Below, piece after piece: positions 1 to 5,709 of a stretch of DNA of 7,131 nucleotides. This stretch comes from Chloroflexota bacterium (GTDB lineage Bacteria > Chloroflexota > Ktedonobacteria > Ktedonobacterales > Ktedonobacteraceae), in contig VBHI01000015.1 of assembly GCA_005881495.1 (NCBI GenBank), forward strand, positions 1 through 7,131, written 5' to 3'. Made by a program: the position numbers and the translations under genes. Positions within the stretch are counted from its first letter, which is position 1. Each line of letters starts with the position of its first letter. Below the pieces are notes generated by a model. That model saw nothing but the letters and a program-made list of their open reading frames with translations. It was not told the origin of the DNA and did no database searches.

Positions 1-831
1 TTTCTGGAGCGAGCGCTCTTGCGAAGCGATGGGGTGGCCGCATCTGTGCGGGCAAAAGCGCTCTTTGCTGCCACGAGACTCAATGTGAGCCTGGACTATC
101 TTGATCGAGCGGAGGCGCTCTGCGAGGAGAGTCTGGCACTGTACCGGGAACTGGGGGACACTGCGGGTATTGCCTCCTCCTTCCATCTGCTCGCAGCTAT
201 CGCCTGGGGGAGGGGGAACCTCGCAATGGCGCGCTCACAAGAAGAGGAATCCTTAGCACTTTTCAAAGAGTTGGGTGACAAGAGGTCAGTCGCCTATGCA
301 CTGGTCTACCTGGGGAACCTGGTCATCGATCAAGGTGAGTACGTCAGAGCACGCAGCCTGCTCGAAGACAGTCTGGAGATGAATAAGGAACTGGGAGACA
401 CAACCAGTATTGCCGACTCGCTCTTCAACCTGGCGCGGTTGTGCTATGTGTCTCAGGGTGACCTGACACAGGCACACACGTGGCTTGAGGAGAGCTTGGC
501 ACTCTATCAAGAGTTGGGCGACAAAGAGAGTATCGCTTACTATCTCCAACTCTCAGGGCTGCTCGCCCTCGATGAAGGGGAGACGGCTCTGGCATACTCG
601 CGAGTTGAGCAGGCGGTGGCGCTCTTCAAGGAGATGAGACACCAGTATGGCATGACCGTATCACTCTACGCATTAGCGCAGGTCGTCGCTGCTGGAGGGG
701 ACGATGCGCGTTCCCAATCGCTCTACGAGGAAGGCATAGCGGTGGCGCGCAAGACGGGGAACAGACAGACGGTGGCCTTTGGCCTGGAAGGTTTGGCACG
801 CGTGGTTGCAGTGCAGGGAGAGTTGTCATAG
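1..831 (+). CDS. Tetratricopeptide-repeat protein, 5' partial, ended early by an in-frame TAG
   Basis: The reading frame is open from base 1, so the true start lies left of the window; the ATG-like codon at 19 is not a convincing start. The protein is a run of TPR-type helical pairs with a period of about 40 residues, each marked by a segment like EESLALYRELGD (around bases 124-160, 241-282, 364-402 and 487-525). Such repeats mediate protein-protein contacts. From memory, this style is typical of the C-terminal tail of large NB-ARC or LuxR-like regulators in Ktedonobacteria, but no ATPase or DNA-binding domain is visible here. The frame stops at TAG (829-831) just after GELS. The same frame continues past the stop with AARLWGAAE, the usual next segment in such tails, so the stop looks like a nonsense mutation, plausibly TGG (Trp) to TAG. 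The partner and pathway are unknown. Confidence 0.8.
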   Translation, partial: FLERALLRSDGVAASVRAKALFAATRLNVSLDYLDRAEALCEESLALYRELGDTAGIASSFHLLAAIAWGRGNLAMARSQEEESLALFKELGDKRSVAYALVYLGNLVIDQGEYVRARSLLEDSLEMNKELGDTTSIADSLFNLARLCYVSQGDLTQAHTWLEESLALYQELGDKESIAYYLQLSGLLALDEGETALAYSRVEQAVALFKEMRHQYGMTVSLYALAQVVAAGGDDARSQSLYEEGIAVARKTGNRQTVAFGLEGLARVVAVQGELS

Positions 832-1056
832 GCGGCACGGTTGTGGGGTGCGGCGGAGACGCTGCGCGAAACGAGTGGTGCCCCCATCCCTCCTGTCGAA
901 CGTCCTGCCTATGAGTCCTCAGTCACCGCCGCTCGCGCTCAACTTGGAGAAAAGCCCTTTGCCACCGCGTGGGCCGAGGGACGAACCATGACCCCAGAGC
1001 AAGTCCTGGCTGCACAGGGAGCAGCGACGATTAAGCCAAGATTAGCACAGAAGTAA
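832..1056 (+). pseudogene. C-terminal remnant of the TPR protein beyond the nonsense codon
   Basis: This stretch is in the same frame as the upstream TPR gene and begins immediately after its TAG. It encodes AARLWGAAETLRE, then APIPPVERPAYE, then AEGRTMTPEQVLAAQG, and ends at TAA (1054-1056). From memory, these motifs form the conserved C-terminal end of Ktedonobacterial TPR regulators, which is why the part is assigned to the upstream gene and not to a separate small gene. There is no convincing Shine-Dalgarno before the first in-frame start-like codons (TTG at 841). With the TAG read as a sense codon, the gene would run unbroken from base 1 to 1056. Confidence 0.7.
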
Positions 1057-1090
1057 GCAATATGATCTAGTCCAGGAGATATTTAGGAGC

Positions 1091-1237
1091 CTCTTCTCTG
1101 GTTTCTCCATCATCCATCTGCAAGATGTGCAGAATCAGCCAATCATTTGCGCTAATTATTCTACCACCCTGTGCGAAGGCGCGTCTATAATTACCCCAGA
1201 TAGAGAACATGCTTCTCTGCTTTTGTAGGTATGCTGG
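1091..1237. repeat. Copy 1 of a ~147-bp direct repeat (duplicated regulator promoter/leader)
   Basis: Aligned by eye with 6661-6808, about 132 of 147 positions agree (roughly 90%), with one single-base gap. Bases 1091-1148 are identical to 6661-6718 without a mismatch, and 1152-1174 and 1183-1195 are further identical blocks. In copy 2 this sequence holds the promoter, leader and Shine-Dalgarno of the minus-strand AraC gene. Here the minus-strand similarity stops right after the AGAAGAGG motif, and no regulator coding sequence follows: the continuation runs into a stop within about 25 bases and then into the TPR gene's 3' end. The repeat lies 110 bp upstream of the aldo/keto reductase. The rest of the 1057-1346 gap shows no gene. 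Confidence 0.9.
1162..1197. promoter_or_regulatory. Paired TACCACC/TACCCC boxes, candidate operator in repeat copy 1
   Basis: TACCACC at 1162-1168 and TACCCC at 1192-1197 start exactly 30 bp apart, matching the spacing of the two perfect TACCACC boxes in copy 2. On the minus strand, TAGAAT (1157-1162) could be a -10 element, with a weakened -35 (TAGACG, 1182-1187) 18 bp upstream. Direct-repeat half-sites on one face of the helix are usual for AraC-family binding. That these boxes are bound, and that they act on the downstream aldo/keto reductase, is inference. Confidence 0.35.
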
Positions 1238-1346
1238 ACTTTTCTTCAAGGGAAGATCCCGCTGTGAGAAGGTATGAGACCTGCCAGAGAGAGGTGCCAA
1301 TTCAAAGGAGTGTCGTAATAAGTACCTAGAATGAGGAGGGTGTATT

Positions 1347-2330
1347 ATGAAATATCGCACCGTAGGGAAAACGGGAATTCAGGTCTCCAGTTTATGTTTT
1401 GGGACGATGTCTTTTGGCGGAAACGCTGATGAAGAAACATCTAAAGCGATGTTTCACCGTTGTCGTGAAGCTGGTATTAACTTTTTTGATACGGCAAACG
1501 TGTATAGCCAAGGGCGGTCTGAAGAAATCCTCGGGGAGTGTCTTGCTGATTGTCGGGATGAAATGGTAATCACGACAAAAGTGTTTTATCCCATGGGAAA
1601 AGACATTAATGCGAGGGGACTCTCCCGTCGTCATATCATGCTTGAAGTTGAAAATAGCTTACGACGCTTAAAGACTGATCGCATTGATTTTTACTTTGTG
1701 CATCTTTTTGATGAGAACACTCCTATGGAAGAAACCCTTCGTGCCCTTGATGACCTTCAAGCACAAGGGAAGATTCTCTATCCGGCGGTAAGCAATTGGG
1801 CAGCTTGGCAAATTGCCAAGGCATTAGGGATTTCTGCCAAGGAACAACTGGTTCGCTTTGAATTAATACAACCCATGTATAATCTGGTGAAACGTCAAGC
1901 TGAGGTCGAAATTTTGCCTCTCGCCGTTTCCGAACAACTGGGAGTGATCTCCTTTAGTCCTTTAGGAGGTGGACTGCTGACAGGAAAATATGGGGTGAAT
2001 AAACGACCAGAGCAAGGACGATTAGTTGAAGAACAAAGATATACGGCTCGCTATGCGGATGAAATGAATTTTGTGGTAGCTGACCGATTTACTACCTATG
2101 CTGCGGAACATGGCATGCACCCCGCAACGCTTGCCGTTGCCTGGGTGATGTCCAATCCTGCAATAACAGCACCCATTATCGGGGCAAGAAATGGAGAACA
2201 GCTTGAGCCTTCGCTCGCTGCTCTCGATGTGGACATGACTCCACAATGGCGCAATGAAATCTCTTCACTTTCTGTGACTCCTGCACCTGCCACGGATCGC
2301 GCAGAAACGCTGCTACCCATGTGGACATGA
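1347..2330 (+). CDS. Aldo/keto reductase (NADPH-dependent oxidoreductase)
   Basis: This is a complete 327-residue aldo/keto reductase, the usual length for the family. It is a cytosolic TIM-barrel enzyme that reduces aldehydes or ketones with NAD(P)H. The catalytic tetrad is present: Asp48 and Tyr53 (FFDTANVYSQG), Lys78 (ITTKV) and His119 (YFVHLFD). The cofactor-binding elements are FSPLGGGLLTGKYG in the C-terminal half and PIIGARNGEQL near the end. The start is supported by GAGGAGG seven bases upstream of the ATG. The next gene is a CMD-family gene 99 bp downstream, and the upstream region carries the duplicated AraC-promoter repeat. E. coli YqhC, a regulator with the same AraC_N-type N-terminus, activates aldehyde reductases including the aldo/keto reductase DkgA, which fits this pairing. 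Three sampled 60-base lines are about 39% GC, far below the neighbours, suggesting separate origin. The substrate cannot be told. Confidence 0.93.
   Translation: MKYRTVGKTGIQVSSLCFGTMSFGGNADEETSKAMFHRCREAGINFFDTANVYSQGRSEEILGECLADCRDEMVITTKVFYPMGKDINARGLSRRHIMLEVENSLRRLKTDRIDFYFVHLFDENTPMEETLRALDDLQAQGKILYPAVSNWAAWQIAKALGISAKEQLVRFELIQPMYNLVKRQAEVEILPLAVSEQLGVISFSPLGGGLLTGKYGVNKRPEQGRLVEEQRYTARYADEMNFVVADRFTTYAAEHGMHPATLAVAWVMSNPAITAPIIGARNGEQLEPSLAALDVDMTPQWRNEISSLSVTPAPATDRAETLLPMWT
2227..2245 (+). repeat. 19-bp hairpin repeat, copy A, inside the aldo/keto reductase
   Basis: ATGTGGACATGACTCCACA occurs here and again, perfectly, at 2319-2337. Each copy contains the inverted repeat TGTGGA-catgac-TCCACA (6-bp stem, 6-base loop). 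In this copy it encodes VDMTP of the reductase. Confidence 0.7.
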
Positions 2331-2337
2331 CTCCACA
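2319..2337 (+). repeat. 19-bp hairpin repeat, copy B, spanning the aldo/keto reductase stop codon
   Basis: This is an identical copy of 2227-2245, 92 bp downstream and in a different reading frame. Here it reads MWT then TGA (2328-2330), so the hairpin straddles the stop codon. No T-tract follows, so it is not a classical intrinsic terminator. It may result from a local duplication at the 3' end of the gene. Confidence 0.65.
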
Positions 2338-2429
2338 GACGAGTCTTCTCATTCCATCAGGCGTATGAAGACGAGCAAACGCGCGCTTGTCTTGATCGCC
2401 ATTGAACGACAAACAAAGGAGAACAGACC

Positions 2430-2763
2430 ATGCCTCAAGAACAGCCTAACACCCAAGAGACGATACAGAAGAGAAGAGACTTCGTACCGAAGTTAATGGA
2501 ACTGAACGAAAAGGTGCAGATCGCGCGACATTTGGGAACGTCCTGGACTCTCCAAGCGCGACCGGAGCTTGATTACGGTCGCGACCCTCGTCGCGCTGTA
2601 TCGGACCAACGAATTACCCTTTCATCTTGCCTGCGCCCGAGAGAATGGGATCAGCAAAGACGAACTTGCCGAGCTGTTCACGCATCTAGCTTTCTATGCT
2701 GGATGGCCGTGCGCGATGACGGCAGTCAATATAGCTATGGAGGTCTTAGCCGAAACGGAATAG
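2430..2763 (+). pseudogene. Carboxymuconolactone decarboxylase (CMD/AhpD-like) family protein, frameshifted
   Basis: The start is clear: AAAGGAG lies eight bases before the ATG at 2430. The N-terminal frame reads MPQEQPNTQE through LMELNEKVQIA. The family signature then appears one frame over: DIWERPGLSKRDRSLITVA from 2527, followed by the NELPFHLACARENGISKDEL and HLAFYAGWPCAMTAV segments, with a stop at 2761-2763. One extra base within the alternating CGCGCG at about 2522-2527 explains the shift; removing it gives one continuous protein of about 110 residues, a normal length for a small CMD protein. The family includes decarboxylases and peroxidase-like proteins; there is no CxxC redox pair, so an AhpD-type peroxidase role is unlikely. 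CMD genes are often found near aldo/keto reductases and small cupins, both present here. As written, the gene is probably inactive unless this is a sequence error. Confidence 0.85.
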
Positions 2764-2924
2764 GCTTGTCCTCTGTCGTACATGACGTGAAAAGTTGAGC
2801 AGCTTTGGCACAGAAAAGTGAGCATGTGATGCGCATGGTGAGGAGGAGGAAGCCATCGGATGTTCGCATGGCTCAAGCTCGGTTCGCGACACTCGATGCG
2901 TATCCATTGACAAAGGAGATCCCT

Positions 2925-3280
2925 ATGGTGCAGACAGATTTTCGCACGGCCCTGCAGGGCACCCAGATCATCGAGATCACCGTGACCGGTCGCACGTCCG
3001 GTCGATCCTTTTCTACCCCGTTTGGTTCGTCCTGGAAGGCGAAAAGCTCTCTCTGCTCCCAGTGAAGGGATCAAATACCGACTGGTACAAAAACCTGCGC
3101 AAGACACCGACCATCCGCCTGGCCACCAGAGGGAAGACGTTCACCACGAGCACCCATCTTCTCACCGATGAGGCGCAGGTCGGCGAGGTCGCCCAGAAGT
3201 TCCGAGACAAGTACGGCGCGGGGCAAGTGAAGGCCTACTACCCCAAGCTCGACGTGGCCGTCGAAGTCCCACTCGAGTGA
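2925..3280 (+). pseudogene. Deazaflavin (F420)-dependent nitroreductase/quinone-reductase family protein, frameshifted
   Basis: The gene starts at ATG 2925, with AAAGGAGAT ending about five bases before it; an in-frame ATG at 2805 lacks such a site. The N-terminal part reads MVQTDFRTALQGTQIIEITV, then GRTSGRSFSTP. After the CCCC run at 3016-3019 the frame moves: from GTT at 3020 it reads VWFVLEGEKLSLLPVKGSN, TDWYKNLRKTPTIRL and finally KLDVAVEVPLE, with a stop at 3278-3280. One missing C in that run accounts for the break, and restoring it gives about 118 residues, the normal size. The GRxSG motif and the WYKNLxxxP motif match the F420H2-dependent quinone/nitro reductase family, small split-barrel proteins that transfer electrons from reduced deazaflavin. 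F420 use is inferred from the family alone. A GTG overlapping its stop (3277) could start the next frame. Confidence 0.8.
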
Positions 3281-3330
3281 GCTGCCAGCTCGGTTCTGGC
3301 CGTCCCATCGTGCCTCCTGGGCTCTGGCGC

Positions 3331-3519
3331 ATGAGTCGTCGACTGTTGACCTGTTCATGGAAGGGGGAATCCATTATCTCAGAAGCTCTGCTGGCCCCAC
3401 CTGCCGCCTGGCAAAACTATTACGTCATCGTTGGCACCGCGGCGGCCCGGCTTTCGGGCTTGATGTTCGTGGTCATCACCTTGATGGCACAGCTGCGGGT
3501 GCGCCCGTCGTCGTCATGA
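3331..3519 (+). pseudogene. N-terminal fragment of a multi-pass membrane protein, ended by in-frame TGA
   Basis: The frame encodes SEALLAPPAAWQNYYVIVGT followed by a hydrophobic helix (SGLMFVVITLMAQ), then RVRPSSS and TGA at 3517-3519. Codons beyond the stop in the same frame continue with the rest of the protein, so this is one gene split in two. The start is uncertain. ATG 3331 has no ribosome site, whereas AAGGGGG at 3361-3367 sits five bases before an ATT at 3373 that would begin the protein just ahead of SEALLAPPAAW. That ATT may be a rare start or a mutated ATG. Shifted by one base, the sequence around the stop reads SSSEAM, so small indels near 3517-3527 are an alternative to a simple nonsense change. 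I do not recognise a named function. Confidence 0.6.
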
Positions 3520-3525
3520 AGCCAT

Positions 3526-3933
3526 GTGAGGGTCTTCAACACCTCCACCATGGTGCATTTTGGTACCGCGCTGCTGAGCGCCGCGCTGCTGAGCGCACCC
3601 TGGCCGACCCTCTGGACGGCTGCTTTGCTGCTGGGCCTGGCTGGTCTGGGGGGGGTGAGCTTCGTCCTCATCGTGCTCTGGGAGGTGCGTCACCGTCTGG
3701 TGGGCTATCAACTGGTGCGCTCTGACTGGCTGTGGTACACGCTCTTGCCACTCATCTCCTACAGCGCCCTGGTCGTCGCGGCGATTCTGCTTCCAATCTT
3801 TCCGGGACTGGTCCTGTTCATCATCGCGGCGGTGACGCTGCTGCTCCTGTTCATGGGGATTCACAATGCGTGGGATGTCGTGACCTACATGGCCATTGAA
3901 CACTCCCAGCCGCAGGAGACAAGCCAGGACTAG
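3526..3933 (+). CDS. C-terminal part of a hypothetical multi-pass membrane protein
   Basis: This 135-residue frame could start at GTG 3526 but continues the same frame as the fragment ending at 3519, so it is better read as the second part of a single gene. It is strongly hydrophobic: a first helix around TALLSAALLSAPW, a second around LLLGLAGLGGVSFVLIVLW, and a pair from WLWYTLLPLISYSALVVAA through FIIAAVTLLLLFMG, ending in GIHNAWDVVTYMAIE and a hydrophilic tail. With the N-terminal fragment, about five membrane passes are expected. Family and function are unknown to me. A run of eight G (3648-3655) lies in the frame without disturbing it. There is no Shine-Dalgarno upstream of 3526, so the fragment is unlikely to be translated by itself at a good level. 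Confidence 0.65.
   Translation: MRVFNTSTMVHFGTALLSAALLSAPWPTLWTAALLLGLAGLGGVSFVLIVLWEVRHRLVGYQLVRSDWLWYTLLPLISYSALVVAAILLPIFPGLVLFIIAAVTLLLLFMGIHNAWDVVTYMAIEHSQPQETSQD
3568..3597 (+). repeat. 15-bp tandem duplication within a membrane helix
   Basis: GCGCTGCTGAGCGC(C/A) occurs twice, back to back, encoding ALLSA-ALLSA in the helix of the membrane protein. The copies differ only in the last base. The length is a multiple of three, so the frame is kept; it looks like a small slippage duplication. Confidence 0.7.
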
Positions 3934-3938
3934 CACAA

Positions 3939-4010
3939 GCCTGGCGCAGGCGAGGCTATCGCAGGCTCAAGTGCCGTGGGGAGGTGCAGGGTGGAGCAGT
4001 GTGGTATAGT
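3939..4010 (+). promoter_or_regulatory. Gap between membrane protein and GNAT gene: small hairpin and candidate extended -10 promoter
   Basis: The 138-bp gap holds a short hairpin, GCCTG-GCG-CAGGC (3939-3951), just after the membrane-protein stop; it has no T-tract, so terminator function is doubtful. Further on, TGGTATAGT (4002-4010) matches an extended -10 element (TGn plus TATAGT). There is no clear -35. It would place a transcript start near 4017, about 55 bases before the GNAT start codon. Confidence 0.3.
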
Positions 4011-4071
4011 GAGCAGGTACAGACCGTCCGGCCATCAACCACGGCGATGGCAACTATCTCTCTGAGCAACG

Positions 4072-4446
4072 ATGCGAGAGTCGATACAGATCAGACCAGC
4101 ACAGCCAGGCGACGCTGAGGTAGCAGCGGTCCTGCTTTGCTCAGCGTATACGCATACACACGTCACCTCTCCTGTGCGAGAAGAACACGCGAGCGGGTTG
4201 ATCGAGCGTTTACAGCACTTCTTCCGTCGGGACGGCAATCGTTTTAGCTATCAGTACATCCAGGTCGCTGAGCAGAGCTCAGAGGTGGTCGGGTTGGTGT
4301 TGAGCTTTGGGGGTCGAGATGAGGCACGGCTCAACGCCGCCGTTCGAAGCTGGCTCGAACGGGAGGCGCAGGACGATGAGAGGAACATGAGCTGCACGTT
4401 CCACCCTTCCTTACTTGTCGCTGAGCACGCGGGCCTTGAGCCATAA
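4072..4446 (+). pseudogene. GNAT-family N-acetyltransferase, C-terminally truncated
   Basis: The N-terminal half of a GNAT acetyltransferase is clear: IRPAQPGDAEVAAVLLCSAY, then EEHASGLIERLQHFF, then VAEQSSEVVGLVLSFGG. It stops matching after LEREAQDDE (around base 4380), where family members continue with the acetyl-CoA-binding motif A (Q/RxxGxG/A). Here the frame instead runs about 20 codons into unrelated sequence, including the reverse complement of the last codons of the alditol oxidase gene, and ends at 4446. The protein is therefore 124 residues against roughly 170 normally and lacks the cofactor site, so it should be inactive. The two genes overlap tail to tail by 36 bp (4411-4446). 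ATG 4072 is the only reasonable start, although no strong Shine-Dalgarno precedes it. The break marks a recombination junction. Confidence 0.75.
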
Positions 4447-5673
4447 GTTGCGGAACGCGCCGCGCGGGTCGAGCCGCTCCAGCAGGCGGACGAAGTCGGA
4501 ATGGCGCTTGTAGAGCGCAGCGATTGCCGCTGCGTCGGCATGGAAGACCTTGCCCCAGTGCGGGCGCGCCTCGAACGGGCTAAGGGCATCCTCGATCTGG
4601 GCGACCATCTGCTGGACCGCCTCTGGCTCGCGCTTCCAAGTGAAGTGGATGGCGACGGAGTCTTCCTCGTAGTTCATGCTCATCCACAGCCGATCGGCGG
4701 CCACCCGGCGAATCTCGCTCACCAGCAGGATTGGTCGCATCCTCTCTGCGAGGGCGCGCACGGCTTCTATGGCCCCCATGGCATGTCGGCGCGGGAAGAG
4801 GTACTCCGACTGGATTTCTTGGCCGCGGCTGGGCGTGTAGCCCATGCGGAAATGCGGTAAGCGGTCGGACCAGAGACCGGGCCGGCCCAACTGCGGCGTA
4901 CAAGAGGTCGGATCGAGTTCGAAGATCGGGTTCCGATCAACCGTTGCTGCAACCGCGCCGAAGAGGTCACCCTCAACCCGGTCGGGTTGATCCGTCCGGC
5001 TCTTGACCCATACCTGCTCATTGGTCTGGCCCCAGCGGGTGAAGATGCTGACGCTGTAGCCGCAGGAGGTGATCTCGTCGAAGTGGTCGTAGAGCACCTT
5101 CCAGCTGAGACCTTCGAACACCCGCTGCTTCACCTCGTAGGCAGGCTGCACGTCCAGAGTGATCCGGGTGACTGCGCCGAGGGCGCCCAGTCCGACCACC
5201 AGGCCGTCGAAGTCGGGGTCGCCTCTGGATGCCTTGATGATCTCACCGCTGGACGTCACGATCGAGAGCCAGGCGACCGCGGTCGCCAGGTTGCCACAGG
5301 TGACGCCCGAGCCGTGCGTCGCCGTCGCCACGGCACCCGCGACGGAGATGTGGGGAAGCGATGCGAGGGTGTGCAGGGCCACACCCTCCTCGTTCAGCGT
5401 CTTGGCCAGATTGCCGTACTTCACATCTCCACCCAAGGAGACCGTGTGTGCTTGATGGTCGACGACCACGTCAGCGGGCAGGTTCTCGAGCGAGATCAGT
5501 TCCGAGGAGTCGGCGATGTCGTTGAACGAGTGCCGCGAGCCCAGCACATGCACGCTGGCAGCGTTGGCGACGATCTCCTGCACCTGTTCAATCGTCGTCG
5601 GTCGGTGCAGCTTCTGCGCCCGGTACGTGTAGTTGCCGGCCCAGTTCCTTTCCGGCGCATGCATCTCAGTCAT
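4411..5673 (-). CDS. aldO: FAD-dependent alditol oxidase-like protein (AldO family)
   Basis: This intact 420-residue flavoprotein resembles Streptomyces coelicolor AldO (418 aa), which oxidises alditols such as xylitol and sorbitol at C1 with oxygen, releasing H2O2 and the aldose. The N-terminal FAD-binding half has LGSRHSFNDIADS, with His48 at the place of the histidine that holds FAD covalently, then SLPHISVAG and ATATHGSG. The C-terminal D-arabinono-lactone-oxidase-type half carries Glu320 and Arg322 (SEIRR), His343 (AIHFTW) and Lys375 (HWGK), which match in position and number the AldO active-site residues as I remember them. The ATG at 5673 follows a perfect AAAGGAGG six bases upstream. 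The gene lies 36 bp downstream of the AraC regulator on the same strand, so the two are probably co-transcribed. No signal peptide is visible. Substrate range is inferred; another sugar-alcohol or lactone substrate is possible. Sampled GC is 62-73%. Confidence 0.88.
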   Translation of the reverse strand: MTEMHAPERNWAGNYTYRAQKLHRPTTIEQVQEIVANAASVHVLGSRHSFNDIADSSELISLENLPADVVVDHQAHTVSLGGDVKYGNLAKTLNEEGVALHTLASLPHISVAGAVATATHGSGVTCGNLATAVAWLSIVTSSGEIIKASRGDPDFDGLVVGLGALGAVTRITLDVQPAYEVKQRVFEGLSWKVLYDHFDEITSCGYSVSIFTRWGQTNEQVWVKSRTDQPDRVEGDLFGAVAATVDRNPIFELDPTSCTPQLGRPGLWSDRLPHFRMGYTPSRGQEIQSEYLFPRRHAMGAIEAVRALAERMRPILLVSEIRRVAADRLWMSMNYEEDSVAIHFTWKREPEAVQQMVAQIEDALSPFEARPHWGKVFHADAAAIAALYKRHSDFVRLLERLDPRGAFRNLWLKARVLSDK

Positions 5674-5709
5674 GGCCTTCCTCCTTTAGAGCGGTTCTCG
5701 TCTTTCTCA

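Noticed and set aside
1186..1191. TATAAT on the plus strand of the repeat (also 6756-6761) as a promoter for the reductase and the cupin
   Set aside because: The hexamer is perfect, but no -35-like sequence or extended -10 TG is seen at a suitable distance in either copy; not listed as a feature, though activator-dependent use cannot be excluded.
1067..1360. A 97-codon minus-strand frame ending in MDDGETREEAPKYLLD
   Set aside because: It runs through the repeat and over the start of the aldo/keto reductase, and its only similarity is to the untranslated leader of the AraC gene in copy 2. No Shine-Dalgarno or family match.
2343..2371. GTCTTC...GAAGAC inverted repeat after the aldo/keto reductase as a terminator
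   Set aside because: The loop is about 18 bases, the stem short and no T-tract follows.
2515..2535. Programmed frameshifting in the CMD gene
   Set aside because: There is no slippery heptamer, stimulatory structure or upstream Shine-Dalgarno at the shift; a simple indel is enough.
3514..3936. A 140-codon minus-strand frame rich in charged residues
   Set aside because: It is the antisense shadow of the membrane protein and has no start signal or family likeness.
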